Source: Jiella endophytica
GTDB taxonomy: Bacteria; Pseudomonadota; Alphaproteobacteria; Rhizobiales; Rhizobiaceae
Length of the DNA: 64,000 bases
Direction of reading: 5' to 3'
Assembly: GCF_004519335.1 (NCBI RefSeq)
Contig: NZ_SOZD01000005.1
Coordinates: 372,001-436,000, forward strand
Positions 20,534-29,191 of this stretch are shown here, piece after piece. Under the pieces are notes generated by a model. It did no database searches. It saw only the letters and a program-made list of their open reading frames with translations, and was not told the origin of the DNA. The position numbers and the translations under genes were made by a program. Numbering within the stretch: the first letter of the stretch is position 1; every line of letters starts with the position of its first letter.

Positions 20534-21898
20534 ATGGCATCGGACATCCTCATCGTCGATGACGAAGCCGACATTCGCGAGCTCGTCGCAGGCATTCTCG
20601 AGGACGAGGGGCACGAGACCCGCACGGCCGGCAATTCCGACGCGGCGTTGCAGGCGCTGACCGATCGTGTCCCGCGGCTGGTCTTCCTCGACATCTGGCT
20701 GCAGGGGAGCCGGCTCGACGGCCTCGATCTTCTCGACGCCATCAAGGCGCAGCATCCGGAGGTGCCGGTGGTGATGATCTCAGGCCACGGCAACATCGAG
20801 ACCGCCGTCTCGGCGATCAAGCGCGGCGCCTACGACTATATCGAGAAGCCGTTCAAGGCCGACCGGCTGATCCTCGTCGCCGAGCGGGCGCTGGAGACCT
20901 CGAAGCTCAAACGCGAGGTCTCCGAGCTCAGGCGCCGCTCCAGCGACTTCGCCGAACTGATCGGCAAGTCGCAGCCGATGAACCATCTGCGCAGCGTCAT
21001 TGAGCGGGTGTCGCCGACCAACAGCCGGGTGATGATCCTCGGCGCCTCCGGCTCCGGCAAGGAGATGGTGGCGCGGGCAATCCACGCTGCTTCGCCGCGA
21101 GCGTCAGGCCCCTTCGTCGCGCTCAACGCAGCGGCGATCACCCCCGACCGGATGGAACTCGAACTCTTCGGCAACGAGACGCCGCCGGGCGTCGAGCGCA
21201 AGATCGGGGCGCTGGAGGAGGCCCATCGCGGCGTCCTCTATCTCGACGAGGTCGCCGACATGCCGCGCGAGACCCAGAACAAGATCCTGCGGGTTCTCAC
21301 CGAACAGACCTTCGAACGCGTCGGCGGCTCGAAGCGGGTGAAGGTCGATGTCAGGATCATCTCCTCGACCTCGCAGAATCTCGATTCGCTGATTGCCGAG
21401 GGGCTGTTCCGCGAGGACCTGTTCCATCGCCTCGCCGTCGTGCCGATCTCGGTGCCGCCGCTCGCCGATCGGCGCCAGGACGTCCCGCTTTTGATCGAGG
21501 CCTTCATGAACCAGATCGCCGAGCAGACCGGCATCAAGGCCAAGCCGATCAGCGACGAGGCGATGGCCGTGCTTCAGGCGAGCGACTGGCCGGGCAATGT
21601 CCGCCAGCTGCGCAACAATGTCGAGCGGCTGATGATCCTCGCCCGCGACGGCGACGCCGAAAGCCCGATCACCGCCGACATGCTGCCGAACGAGGTCGGC
21701 GACATGCTGCCGCGAACGCCGAGCCAGGCCAATGGCCAGATCCTGGCCTTACCACTGCGCGACGCCCGCGAGGTGTTCGAGAAGGAATATCTCGTCGCCC
21801 AGATCAACCGCTTCGGCGGCAACATCTCGCGCACCGCCGAATTCGTCGGCATGGAGCGCTCGGCGCTGCACCGGAAACTGAAATCGCTCGGCATCTGA
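20534..21898 (+). CDS. ntrX: Response regulator NtrX
   Basis: 454 residues. The receiver domain (LIVDDEADIRELVAGIL; phospho-acceptor in LVFLDIWLQGS) is followed by an AAA+ domain with Walker A GASGSGKE and Walker B GVLYLDEVADM, and a Fis-type helix-turn-helix at the C-terminus (GGNISRTAEFVGMERSALHRK). Where sigma-54 activators carry GAFTGA, this protein reads ELFGNETPPGVERKIGALEE: the sigma-54 contact loop is missing. It therefore probably regulates sigma-70-type promoters, as proposed for other alphaproteobacterial NtrX proteins. Confidence 0.95.
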   Translation: MASDILIVDDEADIRELVAGILEDEGHETRTAGNSDAALQALTDRVPRLVFLDIWLQGSRLDGLDLLDAIKAQHPEVPVVMISGHGNIETAVSAIKRGAYDYIEKPFKADRLILVAERALETSKLKREVSELRRRSSDFAELIGKSQPMNHLRSVIERVSPTNSRVMILGASGSGKEMVARAIHAASPRASGPFVALNAAAITPDRMELELFGNETPPGVERKIGALEEAHRGVLYLDEVADMPRETQNKILRVLTEQTFERVGGSKRVKVDVRIISSTSQNLDSLIAEGLFREDLFHRLAVVPISVPPLADRRQDVPLLIEAFMNQIAEQTGIKAKPISDEAMAVLQASDWPGNVRQLRNNVERLMILARDGDAESPITADMLPNEVGDMLPRTPSQANGQILALPLRDAREVFEKEYLVAQINRFGGNISRTAEFVGMERSALHRKLKSLGI

Positions 21899-21956
21899 TG
21901 GCGCGATACGGTATGGCTGCGCGGCGAAACCTATTGGCGAGCACGGAGCGGCCGGA

Positions 21957-23333
21957 ATGAAAGTGGTGATCTGCGGGGCAGGGCAGGTGGGCTACGGCAT
22001 TGCCGAGCGGCTGGCCTCCGAACGCAACGACGTTTCGGTGATCGATACCTCGCGCAGTCTCGTCCAGGCGATCCGCGACAATCTCGATGCCCGGGGCTTC
22101 GTCGGCCACGGCGCCCAGCCCGACGTTCTTGCCGAGGCCGGCGCCGAACAGGCCGACATGATCATTGCCGTCACCCTGCACGACGAGGTGAACATGATCG
22201 CCTGCCAGGTCGCGCACTCGCTGTTCAACGTGCCGACCAAGATCGCCCGCATCCGCTCCCAGAGCTATCTGCGGCCGCACTGGCAGGACCTCTTCTCGAC
22301 CGACAACCTGCCGATCGACGTCATCATCTCGCCGGAAGTCGAGGTCGGCGAGATGGTGCTGCGGCGCATCGCCCTGCCGGGCGCGATGGATGCGGTGCGG
22401 TTTGCCGACGATCACATCGCCATGGTGGCGATCGAATGTTCGGAGGACTGCCCGGTCGTCAACACGCCGCTCGACCAGCTGACCGACCTCTTCCCGGATC
22501 TTAACGCGACCGTCGTCGGCATCTGGCGCGGCGACCGGCTGTTCATCCCCGGCTCCAACGATCACATGGTGCCCGGCGACGTCGCCTATGTCGTCGCCGA
22601 GAAGACCCATGTGCGCCGCGCCCTCGGCCTGTTCGGCCATGAGGAGCCGGAGGCCGGGCGGATCGTCATCGTCGGCGGCGGCAATATCGGCTATTTCGTC
22701 GCCAGGCAGATCGAAAAGCGCAATTTCGGTGCCAAGATCCGGGTGATCGAGGACAATCACGATCGCGCGGTCACCATCGCCGACGGGCTGAAGCGGACAA
22801 TCGTCCTGCACGGCAACGGCCTCGACCAGTCGATCCTCAAGGAAGCCGACGTCGGCTCCAGCGACCTGCTCGTCGCGCTCACCAACGACGACAAGGTGAA
22901 CATCCTGTCGAGCGTCATGGCCAAGCGCCACGGCTGCAAGGGCAATCTCGCGCTGCTCAACAATGCCGACTACCAGGGTTTCACCCGGATGCTCGGCATC
23001 GACGCCTTCATCAATCCGCGGTCGGTGACGATCTCGCGTGTCCTGCAGCATGTCCGGCGTGGCCGCATCCGGGCGGTGCACTCGATCCAGAACGGCGTCG
23101 CCGAGGTCATCGAGGCCGAGGCGCTGGAAACCTCGCCGCTGGTCGGAGAGCCGCTGCGCGATCTCGACCTGCCGGACAATCTCAGGATCGGCGCGATCTT
23201 CAGGAACGGCGCCTACGTCAAGCCGACCGGCCAGACCAAGATTCGCGCCAAGGACAGGGTGGTGATCTTTGCGGCGGCGGCGGCGGTTCGCCATGTCGAA
23301 CAGATGTTCAGGGTGTCGCTGGAATTCTTCTGA
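21957..23333 (+). CDS. trkA: Trk potassium uptake system protein TrkA
   Basis: 458 residues containing two RCK units. Each begins with a Rossmann NAD-binding motif (VVICGAGQVGYGIAERL at the N-terminus; RIVIVGGGNIGYFVARQI near residue 233), and each is followed by an RCK C-terminal domain. TrkA is the cytosolic NAD-gated regulatory subunit of TrkH-type potassium transporters. No trkH is in the window. The ntrX-trkA-hfq-hflX order is conserved among rhizobia. Confidence 0.93.
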   Translation: MKVVICGAGQVGYGIAERLASERNDVSVIDTSRSLVQAIRDNLDARGFVGHGAQPDVLAEAGAEQADMIIAVTLHDEVNMIACQVAHSLFNVPTKIARIRSQSYLRPHWQDLFSTDNLPIDVIISPEVEVGEMVLRRIALPGAMDAVRFADDHIAMVAIECSEDCPVVNTPLDQLTDLFPDLNATVVGIWRGDRLFIPGSNDHMVPGDVAYVVAEKTHVRRALGLFGHEEPEAGRIVIVGGGNIGYFVARQIEKRNFGAKIRVIEDNHDRAVTIADGLKRTIVLHGNGLDQSILKEADVGSSDLLVALTNDDKVNILSSVMAKRHGCKGNLALLNNADYQGFTRMLGIDAFINPRSVTISRVLQHVRRGRIRAVHSIQNGVAEVIEAEALETSPLVGEPLRDLDLPDNLRIGAIFRNGAYVKPTGQTKIRAKDRVVIFAAAAAVRHVEQMFRVSLEFF

Positions 23334-23520
23334 CCCCCGTGACTTTCCCCGCCAGCACGATCACCCTGTTCGCAGACGCAAAAATTGTGTCATGATTCGG
23401 CAAGGTCAGGCTTTCGAACTCGCCCGGCCGTGCGGTATCAATGGCTAAGCGTTCGATGCATGGGCGGGCGCGATCGGATTCAACCAGGCTGCAGCACAAA
23501 TCAAAAAAGGACATCTCTGC

Positions 23521-23769
23521 ATGCCAGAACGGACACAACACCTTCAGGACCTGTTTCTCAATACGGTCCGCAAGCAGAAGATTTCCTTGACGATTTTCCT
23601 CGTCAACGGCGTCAAGCTGACCGGGGTCGTCACCTCCTTCGACAATTTCTGCGTTCTCTTGCGCCGGGACGGTCATTCGCAGCTAGTCTACAAGCATGCG
23701 ATTTCGACCATCATGCCTTCGCAGCCCGTGCAGATGTATGAGGGCGTCGACGAGAGCGGGAAGGCCTGA
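23521..23769 (+). CDS. hfq: RNA chaperone Hfq
   Basis: 82 residues, the compact alphaproteobacterial length. The Sm1 motif ([20 protein letters not shown]) and the Sm2 motif YKHAIST are intact, with no extended C-terminal tail. A purine-rich AAAAAAGGA stretch ahead of the ATG serves as ribosome site. Hfq hexamers stabilise small RNAs and promote their pairing with mRNAs. The 187 bp upstream includes AT-rich sequence that can hold its own promoter. Confidence 0.95.
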   Translation: MPERTQHLQDLFLNTVRKQKISLTIFLVNGVKLTGVVTSFDNFCVLLRRDGHSQLVYKHAISTIMPSQPVQMYEGVDESGKA

Positions 23770-25161
23770 TTGGCTGAATTTCAGGAAAAGGGGCCGCGCG
23801 GACCCGTCGAGCATCGGCGGGAGCCGACGCGTGCGGCCGTGCTGGTGCCGGTGTTCCGGCAGCGCAGCGAGGCGGAGAACCGCGCGACGCCGGGGCTCGA
23901 GCCGGCGCGCCGCAGCGACGACGCGCGCCTTGCCGAAGCGGTCGGGCTCGCCGCGGCGATCGATCTCGACATCGTCGCGAGCTCGATCGTCACTGGCCAG
24001 AAGCCGCAGCCCGCGACGCTGATCGGCAGCGGCAAGGTGGAGGAGCTGAAGGGACTGGTCGCGGCGGAAGCCGTCGGTCTCGTCATCGTCGACCATCCGC
24101 TGACGCCGGTGCAGCAGCGCAATCTCGAAAAGGAGCTGGAGACCAAGGTCCTCGACCGCACCGGGCTGATCCTCGAGATCTTCGGCCGGCGAGCGCGCAC
24201 CAAGGAGGGCCGGCTGCAGGTCGAACTCGCGCATCTGAACTATCAGCGCGGGCGGCTGGTCCGCTCATGGACCCACCTCGAGCGCCAGCGCGGCGGCGCC
24301 GGCTTCATGGGCGGTCCGGGCGAGACCCAGATCGAGGCCGACCGCCGGCAGCTGCAGGAAAAGATCAAGCGGCTGGAAAAGGAGCTCGAGCAGGTGCGTC
24401 GCACCCGCCAGCTTCACCGCGCCAAGCGGCGCAAGCGCCCGCATCCGATCGTCGCGCTGGTCGGCTATACCAATGCCGGCAAGTCGACGCTGTTCAACCT
24501 TCTGACCGGCGCCGACGTGATGGCCCGCGACCTCCTCTTCGCGACCCTCGATCCGACGCTGCGCAAGACCGTCCTGCCGCATGGCACGGAGATCCTGTTT
24601 TCCGACACCGTCGGCTTCGTCTCGGATCTGCCGACGCATCTCGTCGCTGCCTTCCGTGCGACGCTGGAGGAGGTCATCGAGGCCGATCTCATCCTCCATG
24701 TCCGCGATATCGCCGACCCGGACACGCTGGCCCAGGCGGAGGACGTGCGGCGGATCCTGCGCGATCTCGACGTCGATACGGAGGACACCGATCACGTCGT
24801 CGAAGTCTGGAACAAGATCGACCGGCTGGATGAGGACGCGCTGCACCTCGTGGCGGCGTCGCGGGCCTCGCTCGCCCATCCCGACGCGGCGTTTCTCGTC
24901 TCGGCGGTGACGGGCGAGGGGACGGAGGCGCTGCTTGCCGACATCGAGCGCCGGATTGCTGGCAACATGACCGACGTCAGCCTCGACGTCAGGCCCGAGG
25001 CGATGAGCTTCATCCCCTGGCTCTACGACAACGCCACGGTCCTCGCACGCGAAGACGGCGAGGATGGTGTGGTGCATCTGAAGGCGGAGATGACGGCAAG
25101 CGCCCGCGCCGAGCTTCGTCGGCTCGGCGCATCGTCCGACGGGATCACCATCGCAGGCTGA
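23770..25161 (+). CDS. hflX: GTPase HflX
   Basis: 463 residues from a TTG immediately after the hfq stop (TGATTG), with no clear alternative in the conserved N-terminal region. The HflX-specific N-terminal domain (LIGSGKVEELKGLVAAE, VIVDHPLTPVQQRNLEKEL, VLDRTGLILEIFGRRARTKEG) is followed by a coiled region and the G domain: G1 GYTNAGKST, G3 DTVGFVSDL, G4 NKID. HflX binds the large ribosomal subunit and can split stalled or heat-damaged ribosomes. Tight coupling to hfq is widespread. Confidence 0.93.
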   Translation: MAEFQEKGPRGPVEHRREPTRAAVLVPVFRQRSEAENRATPGLEPARRSDDARLAEAVGLAAAIDLDIVASSIVTGQKPQPATLIGSGKVEELKGLVAAEAVGLVIVDHPLTPVQQRNLEKELETKVLDRTGLILEIFGRRARTKEGRLQVELAHLNYQRGRLVRSWTHLERQRGGAGFMGGPGETQIEADRRQLQEKIKRLEKELEQVRRTRQLHRAKRRKRPHPIVALVGYTNAGKSTLFNLLTGADVMARDLLFATLDPTLRKTVLPHGTEILFSDTVGFVSDLPTHLVAAFRATLEEVIEADLILHVRDIADPDTLAQAEDVRRILRDLDVDTEDTDHVVEVWNKIDRLDEDALHLVAASRASLAHPDAAFLVSAVTGEGTEALLADIERRIAGNMTDVSLDVRPEAMSFIPWLYDNATVLAREDGEDGVVHLKAEMTASARAELRRLGASSDGITIAG

Positions 25162-25166
25162 GCCAA

Positions 25167-25187
25167 GCGGGCGTCAGAGGCGCCCGC
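25167..25187. terminator. Hairpin between convergent hflX and helicase genes
   Basis: GCGGGCG (25167-25173) and CGCCCGC (25181-25187) pair around a seven-base loop within the 35-bp gap between two convergent genes. No T-run is present; it could serve as a bidirectional, weak terminator. Confidence 0.35.
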
Positions 25188-25196
25188 CGCGAGGCG

Positions 25197-26756
25197 TCAG
25201 GTGCCGGTGTTGATCAGCATGAAGGCCGGGATGTCGTCGCCGAAGCCGACCGGCTGCTTGCCGTCGTCGTCGCGGCGGCGACCGCCGCCGTGCCCACCAT
25301 TGCCGTGCCCGCCATCTTGGCTGCGCTGCGAACGCCCGCCCCGGCTGGCGCCGTTGCCGCGCGGATAGCTGGCTGCAGCCGGACGCGAGGTGTTCTCGTT
25401 CGCCACCGGCAGGTCGGCGATCTCCTCGACCGGAACGGCGAGCTCTCCCGCCTCGGCCCGCTCGAGCACGGCGCTGTCCGCCGCAATCTCGGTGACATCA
25501 GCCTCGGCGCGCGGCTCCGACTTCGCCCGGCGGCTGCGGCGTTCCGGCTTGTCGCCGGAAGTCTTGCCACCTCGGCCGCGGCCCCGCTTCGGACGCTCGT
25601 CCTCCTCGGTGTCGGCCGGCAGTTCGGCGACCGTCGGCCCGTGCCACTCGATGGAATTGGCGATCATCTTCTCGATAGCGTCGAGATATTTCCGGTCGGA
25701 CTTGGTGACCAGCGTGAAGGCCTTGCCGGAGCGGCCGGCGCGGCCGGTACGGCCGATTCGGTGGACATAGTCCTCGGCATGGATCGGCACGTCGAAATTG
25801 AAGACGTGGCTGACCTTCGGGATGTCGAGGCCGCGGGCGGCGACGTCGGAGGCGACGAGGAGCTGGATCTTGTCCTCGCGGAAATTGTGCAGCATCGTCA
25901 TGCGTGCCCGCTGGTCCATGTCACCATGCAGCGCACCGGCCGAGAAGCCGTGCTTTTCCAGCGACCGGAACAGCGTCGAGACGTCCCGCTTGCGGTTGCA
26001 GAAGATGATCGCGTTGGTGAGATCTGCCTCTTCTCGCAGCACGCGGCGAAGGGTCTCGCGCTTGTCCCATTCCTTGCCGCCCGTCGCGACGAGCCGCTGG
26101 GTGACGGTGAGGGCGGCGGATGCCTGCTTGGCGACTTCGACCCGCACCGGGTTCTGCAGGAACTGCTCGGTCAGCCGGGTGATCTCCGGCGGCATGGTCG
26201 CTGAGAAGAACAGCGTCTGCCGGGTGAAGGGCAGCAGCTTGCAGATCCGCTCGATGTCCGGAATGAAGCCCATGTCGAGCATCCGGTCGGCCTCGTCGAT
26301 GACCAGGATCTCGACGCCTGTCAGCAGCAGCTTGCCGCGCTCGAAATGGTCGAGCAGGCGGCCCGGCGTCGCGATCAGGACGTCGGCGCCGCGATCAATC
26401 TTGCGGTCCTGCTCATCGAAGGACATGCCGCCGATGAGCAGCGCGACGTTGATCTTCTGGTCCTTGCCGTATCGGGTAAAGGACTCTTCCACCTGCGCGG
26501 CGAGCTCGCGGGTCGGCTCGATGATCAGCGTACGCGGCATGCGCGCCCTGGCGCGGCCTTTTTCCAGAAGCGTCAGCATCGGCAGCACGAAGGACGCAGT
26601 CTTGCCGGTGCCGGTCTGGGCGATGCCGAGCACGTCCCGCCGCTCCAAGGCGTGCGGAATCGCCTCCGCCTGGATCGGGGTCGGTTCGGTGTAGCCGGAG
26701 GCTTCGACAGCCGCCAGCACCTTGGCGCTGAGACCGAGTTCGGAAAAAAGTGTCAA
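25197..26756 (-). CDS. DEAD-box ATP-dependent RNA helicase (RhlE-like)
   Basis: About 519 residues if started at the TTG at 26756, where the conserved N-terminus LTLFSELGLSAKVLAAVEASGY begins; the frame stays open to an ATG at 26846, adding 30 residues that do not look like the family. Helicase motifs in order: Q motif PTPIQAEAIP, AQTGTGKT, PTRELAAQ, TPGRLLD, DEADRMLDMGF, SAT, then in the second lobe ARGLDIP and HRIGRTGRAGRSG. The C-terminal 150 residues are a basic, low-complexity Arg/Gly/Glu tail. Such helicases act in ribosome assembly and RNA decay. Confidence 0.9.
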   Translation of the reverse strand: MTLFSELGLSAKVLAAVEASGYTEPTPIQAEAIPHALERRDVLGIAQTGTGKTASFVLPMLTLLEKGRARARMPRTLIIEPTRELAAQVEESFTRYGKDQKINVALLIGGMSFDEQDRKIDRGADVLIATPGRLLDHFERGKLLLTGVEILVIDEADRMLDMGFIPDIERICKLLPFTRQTLFFSATMPPEITRLTEQFLQNPVRVEVAKQASAALTVTQRLVATGGKEWDKRETLRRVLREEADLTNAIIFCNRKRDVSTLFRSLEKHGFSAGALHGDMDQRARMTMLHNFREDKIQLLVASDVAARGLDIPKVSHVFNFDVPIHAEDYVHRIGRTGRAGRSGKAFTLVTKSDRKYLDAIEKMIANSIEWHGPTVAELPADTEEDERPKRGRGRGGKTSGDKPERRSRRAKSEPRAEADVTEIAADSAVLERAEAGELAVPVEEIADLPVANENTSRPAAASYPRGNGASRGGRSQRSQDGGHGNGGHGGGRRRDDDGKQPVGFGDDIPAFMLINTGT

Positions 26757-27085
26757 GCTGGCGTGTCTCTTCGGATCGAGATGTCGGCGCAGGTCGCGCC
26801 CTTGGGAGCCCGTCGTGCTCGGGCGATAGGTCGACTGGTCGTCCAAGTCAACCGTTTCTGCGCATATGGGCAGGATTCCGGGGATTTTGAAGAGGTTTTC
26901 ATCGGAATGTCGTAAATGTCACCCTTCGGCGGCCGACGAGGGTGCGCGCGGGCCGGCAGGGCGGCCACCACGGTCCGGACCTGGTGACCCGAGATGGGCA
27001 GACCTGCTCTCGCGGGCGCGTCGGGCACGCCGAGGCGCCCGCCCGCGACTGCCGCAGGGCGAGAGGCTCGGCAGGCGGAACCGGC

Positions 27086-27622
27086 TCAGTTGGAGGCGGG
27101 GCCGAAGAGGTAGGGCTGGCCCGGGGTGAAATGCAGCTCGTAGGTCTCGCTGATCTCGCCGTCCGACGGCACCACCTCGAAGAACAGGCCGAGGCTGTTC
27201 GGCTCGGTTTCGCTGGGGTCGTCCGCCCGATAGCCGACGACCTGGCCGTCGATCTTGGCGATCTCGGGGATTTCCGTCGTCGAGCGCAAGGACAATCCGT
27301 TGTGCCCGGAGGCATCGAGCTGCTGGATGAAGAAATGCGCCCCTGCGTTATCGCCGGCGGGCTGGACCATCACCGTGCGCCAGACGCCGTGCTCGTCGCC
27401 GTCCGACCAGGGCCCGACCACCTGGACGTCCTGGATCAGCGGCGACAGCGCCTCGACGGCCGCCGAGAATTCGCCGGATGCATCCTTGCCTTGAGCCGGC
27501 GCTGCCGCGGCGCCCGCCTCCGGCGCGGCGGGGGCTGCTGCATCCTGAGCAGAAGCCGGGGCGGCCAGCAGCAGCGCGGCGGCGACGATGCCGGCGGAAC
27601 GCAATGGGGTCAGGCTGGGCAT
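27086..27622 (-). CDS. Exported conserved hypothetical protein
   Basis: 178 residues from the ATG at 27622, chosen for GAGGTGA upstream and because a good signal peptide starts there (PSLTPLRSAGIVAAALLLA, cleavage after APASAQ). An Ala/Pro-rich linker is followed by a compact domain: SPLIQDVQVVGPWSDGDEHG, WRTVMVQPAGDN, FFIQQLDASG, LGLFFEVVPSDG, TYELHFTPGQPYLFG. I do not recognise a named family; the domain looks like a small periplasmic beta-rich protein. The 297 bp between the helicase gene and this gene holds no convincing gene. Confidence 0.65.
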   Translation of the reverse strand: MPSLTPLRSAGIVAAALLLAAPASAQDAAAPAAPEAGAAAAPAQGKDASGEFSAAVEALSPLIQDVQVVGPWSDGDEHGVWRTVMVQPAGDNAGAHFFIQQLDASGHNGLSLRSTTEIPEIAKIDGQVVGYRADDPSETEPNSLGLFFEVVPSDGEISETYELHFTPGQPYLFGPASN

Positions 27623-28103
27623 GATGATCACCTCGGTTGGGGCGAGACCGGTCCGCGGGGGCCGTCGCCTCGGGATGGATTTTGGTGTGGCGCAAGCGCC
27701 ACTTGCTGAAAACTCTCGCGGCCCCGGCAATCCGTTTTCAAGCAACGCGATCGCTTGGAAACCGCTTGCGCATCGCTTCGGGCCGATCGCGGACGCACGG
27801 AACACTCAAACTCCCGCGGCGACAATTGCTTCAGCGCGCGAATTTGTCGAGAGCCGGCTGTATAGGCGTTTGACCCCGCCTTGCGGCATCCGGTCAAGAG
27901 ATACCGTTGCGGTATAGATGCGGCCGAAGCTGGTGCGAGACTTGTAAGTAGTGGCGCATCGCAACGGTCATATGAATGAATGATTGCTGTTTGTGAATGA
28001 ACGTATTGGATTACGGTTATCTAGTGTTGCAAAAGTGTTGTAGCCGACTCGTAGTGACGGTGCGACAAATTGCTCCGTCGACTGATAAACGGGGGATCCC
28101 AAA

Positions 28104-28898
28104 ATGATTCGTGCAGTACTTCTGGCGTCCGCAGGCATGTTCGTTGTTGCGACGTCTTCCATGGCAGCCGATGTCATGTACGAAACCGCAGCACCGTCGG
28201 GCTATGACTGGAGTGGCTTCTACATCGGTATCAACGGCGGGTACGGCTGGGGCAACAGCGACACCAGCACGTCTGTCCCTACTGGCAGCAATATCAATGC
28301 TGTCGCATCGGCACTCGCCGTCGGAACCGGCGACGGAAGCTTCGACAGCGATGGCGGCCTCGCCGGCGTCCAGTTCGGCTACAACTACCAGAGCGGGCCT
28401 TACGTCGTCGGCGTCGAGGCGGATATCGACTGGTCGGGCATGGACGGCTCGCGTGACTCCGGCATCTTCTCGCTCGGCGGCTTCAACGCCCGCACGACGG
28501 ACGATCTGGACATGAACGTGCTGGCCACCCTTCGCGGCCGCCTCGGCTACGCAGCAGACAGGCTGCTGATCTACGGTACGGGCGGCGTCGCCTGGTCGGA
28601 CGCCGAGATCAGCCGCAATCTCGACTGGAGCTTCGCGGATGGTTGCCCGCCCGTCGGTGGCGGCCTTCAGCGTTGCCATGTCGGCAGCGAGGACTTCGAC
28701 TTCGGCTACACGATCGGCGCCGGTCTGGAATATGCCTTCCTGGACAACCTCACGGCCAAGGTCGAATACCAGTACACCGACTTCGGCACCGAGAGCTTCC
28801 GGACGATCAACGCCAACATTCCGAACCAGCCGCTCGATCACGAGGTCGATCTCGACATGCACACGGTCCGGGTCGGCCTGAACTACAAGTTCAACTGA
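28104..28898 (+). CDS. Outer-membrane beta-barrel protein, Omp25/Omp31 family
   Basis: 264 residues. A signal peptide (IRAVLLASAGMFVVATSSMA, about residues 2-22) precedes an opening strand YDWSGFYIGINGGYGWGN, then GVQFGYNYQSGPYVVGVEADIDWSG, RGRLGYAADRLLIYGTGGVAW and the C-terminal VGLNYKFN. This is the 8-stranded porin-like Omp25/31 pattern common in Brucella, Bartonella and rhizobia, where it stabilises the outer membrane. The start follows GGGGGATCCC rather than a canonical site. Upstream AT-rich sequence (27940-28060) gives room for a strong promoter; a strong terminator follows. Confidence 0.9.
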   Translation: MIRAVLLASAGMFVVATSSMAADVMYETAAPSGYDWSGFYIGINGGYGWGNSDTSTSVPTGSNINAVASALAVGTGDGSFDSDGGLAGVQFGYNYQSGPYVVGVEADIDWSGMDGSRDSGIFSLGGFNARTTDDLDMNVLATLRGRLGYAADRLLIYGTGGVAWSDAEISRNLDWSFADGCPPVGGGLQRCHVGSEDFDFGYTIGAGLEYAFLDNLTAKVEYQYTDFGTESFRTINANIPNQPLDHEVDLDMHTVRVGLNYKFN

Positions 28899-28937
28899 TC
28901 AGGAATCCGCGTGGCGGTGACAGTCCGCGCGGCAGAC

Positions 28938-28970
28938 AAAGCCGGCCCGGGTTTTTCCGGGCCGGCTTTT
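28938..28970 (+). terminator. Rho-independent terminator of the Omp gene
   Basis: AAAGCCGGCCCGG (28938-28950) pairs perfectly with CCGGGCCGGCTTT (28957-28969) over a GTTTTT loop, ending in TTTT, 40 bp past the Omp stop codon. The perfect 13-bp GC-rich stem makes this the clearest terminator in the window. The remaining ~220 bp to the parE 3' end shows nothing I can name. Confidence 0.85.
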
Positions 28971-29191
28971 CACTTTGAGTGGGAGACGATGCTCGACGTC
29001 GTGCCGATTTTTTGCCGGCATGTGAAACGCAAGGATTTGGAAGCTACGCCACGAATACGCGATACGTTGTGTGTGGTCATCGACGAGGTGGCCAGCGGCG
29101 CGTGGCACTCCGTCGTCGCGGATTTCAGGGCTTTCAAGGCGACGCTCTAACGAAGGCCCTCCGGACGACGATCGACGGACCCTGCCGATCC

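Noticed and set aside
17996-20755. 919-codon minus-strand frame across ntrC, ntrY and ntrX
   Set aside because: Very long but made of Asp/Gly/Arg/His-rich shadow sequence; the opposite strand encodes three well-conserved regulators.
28911-29150. 79-codon plus-strand frame after the Omp gene
   Set aside because: It runs through the Omp terminator hairpin and has no recognisable features.
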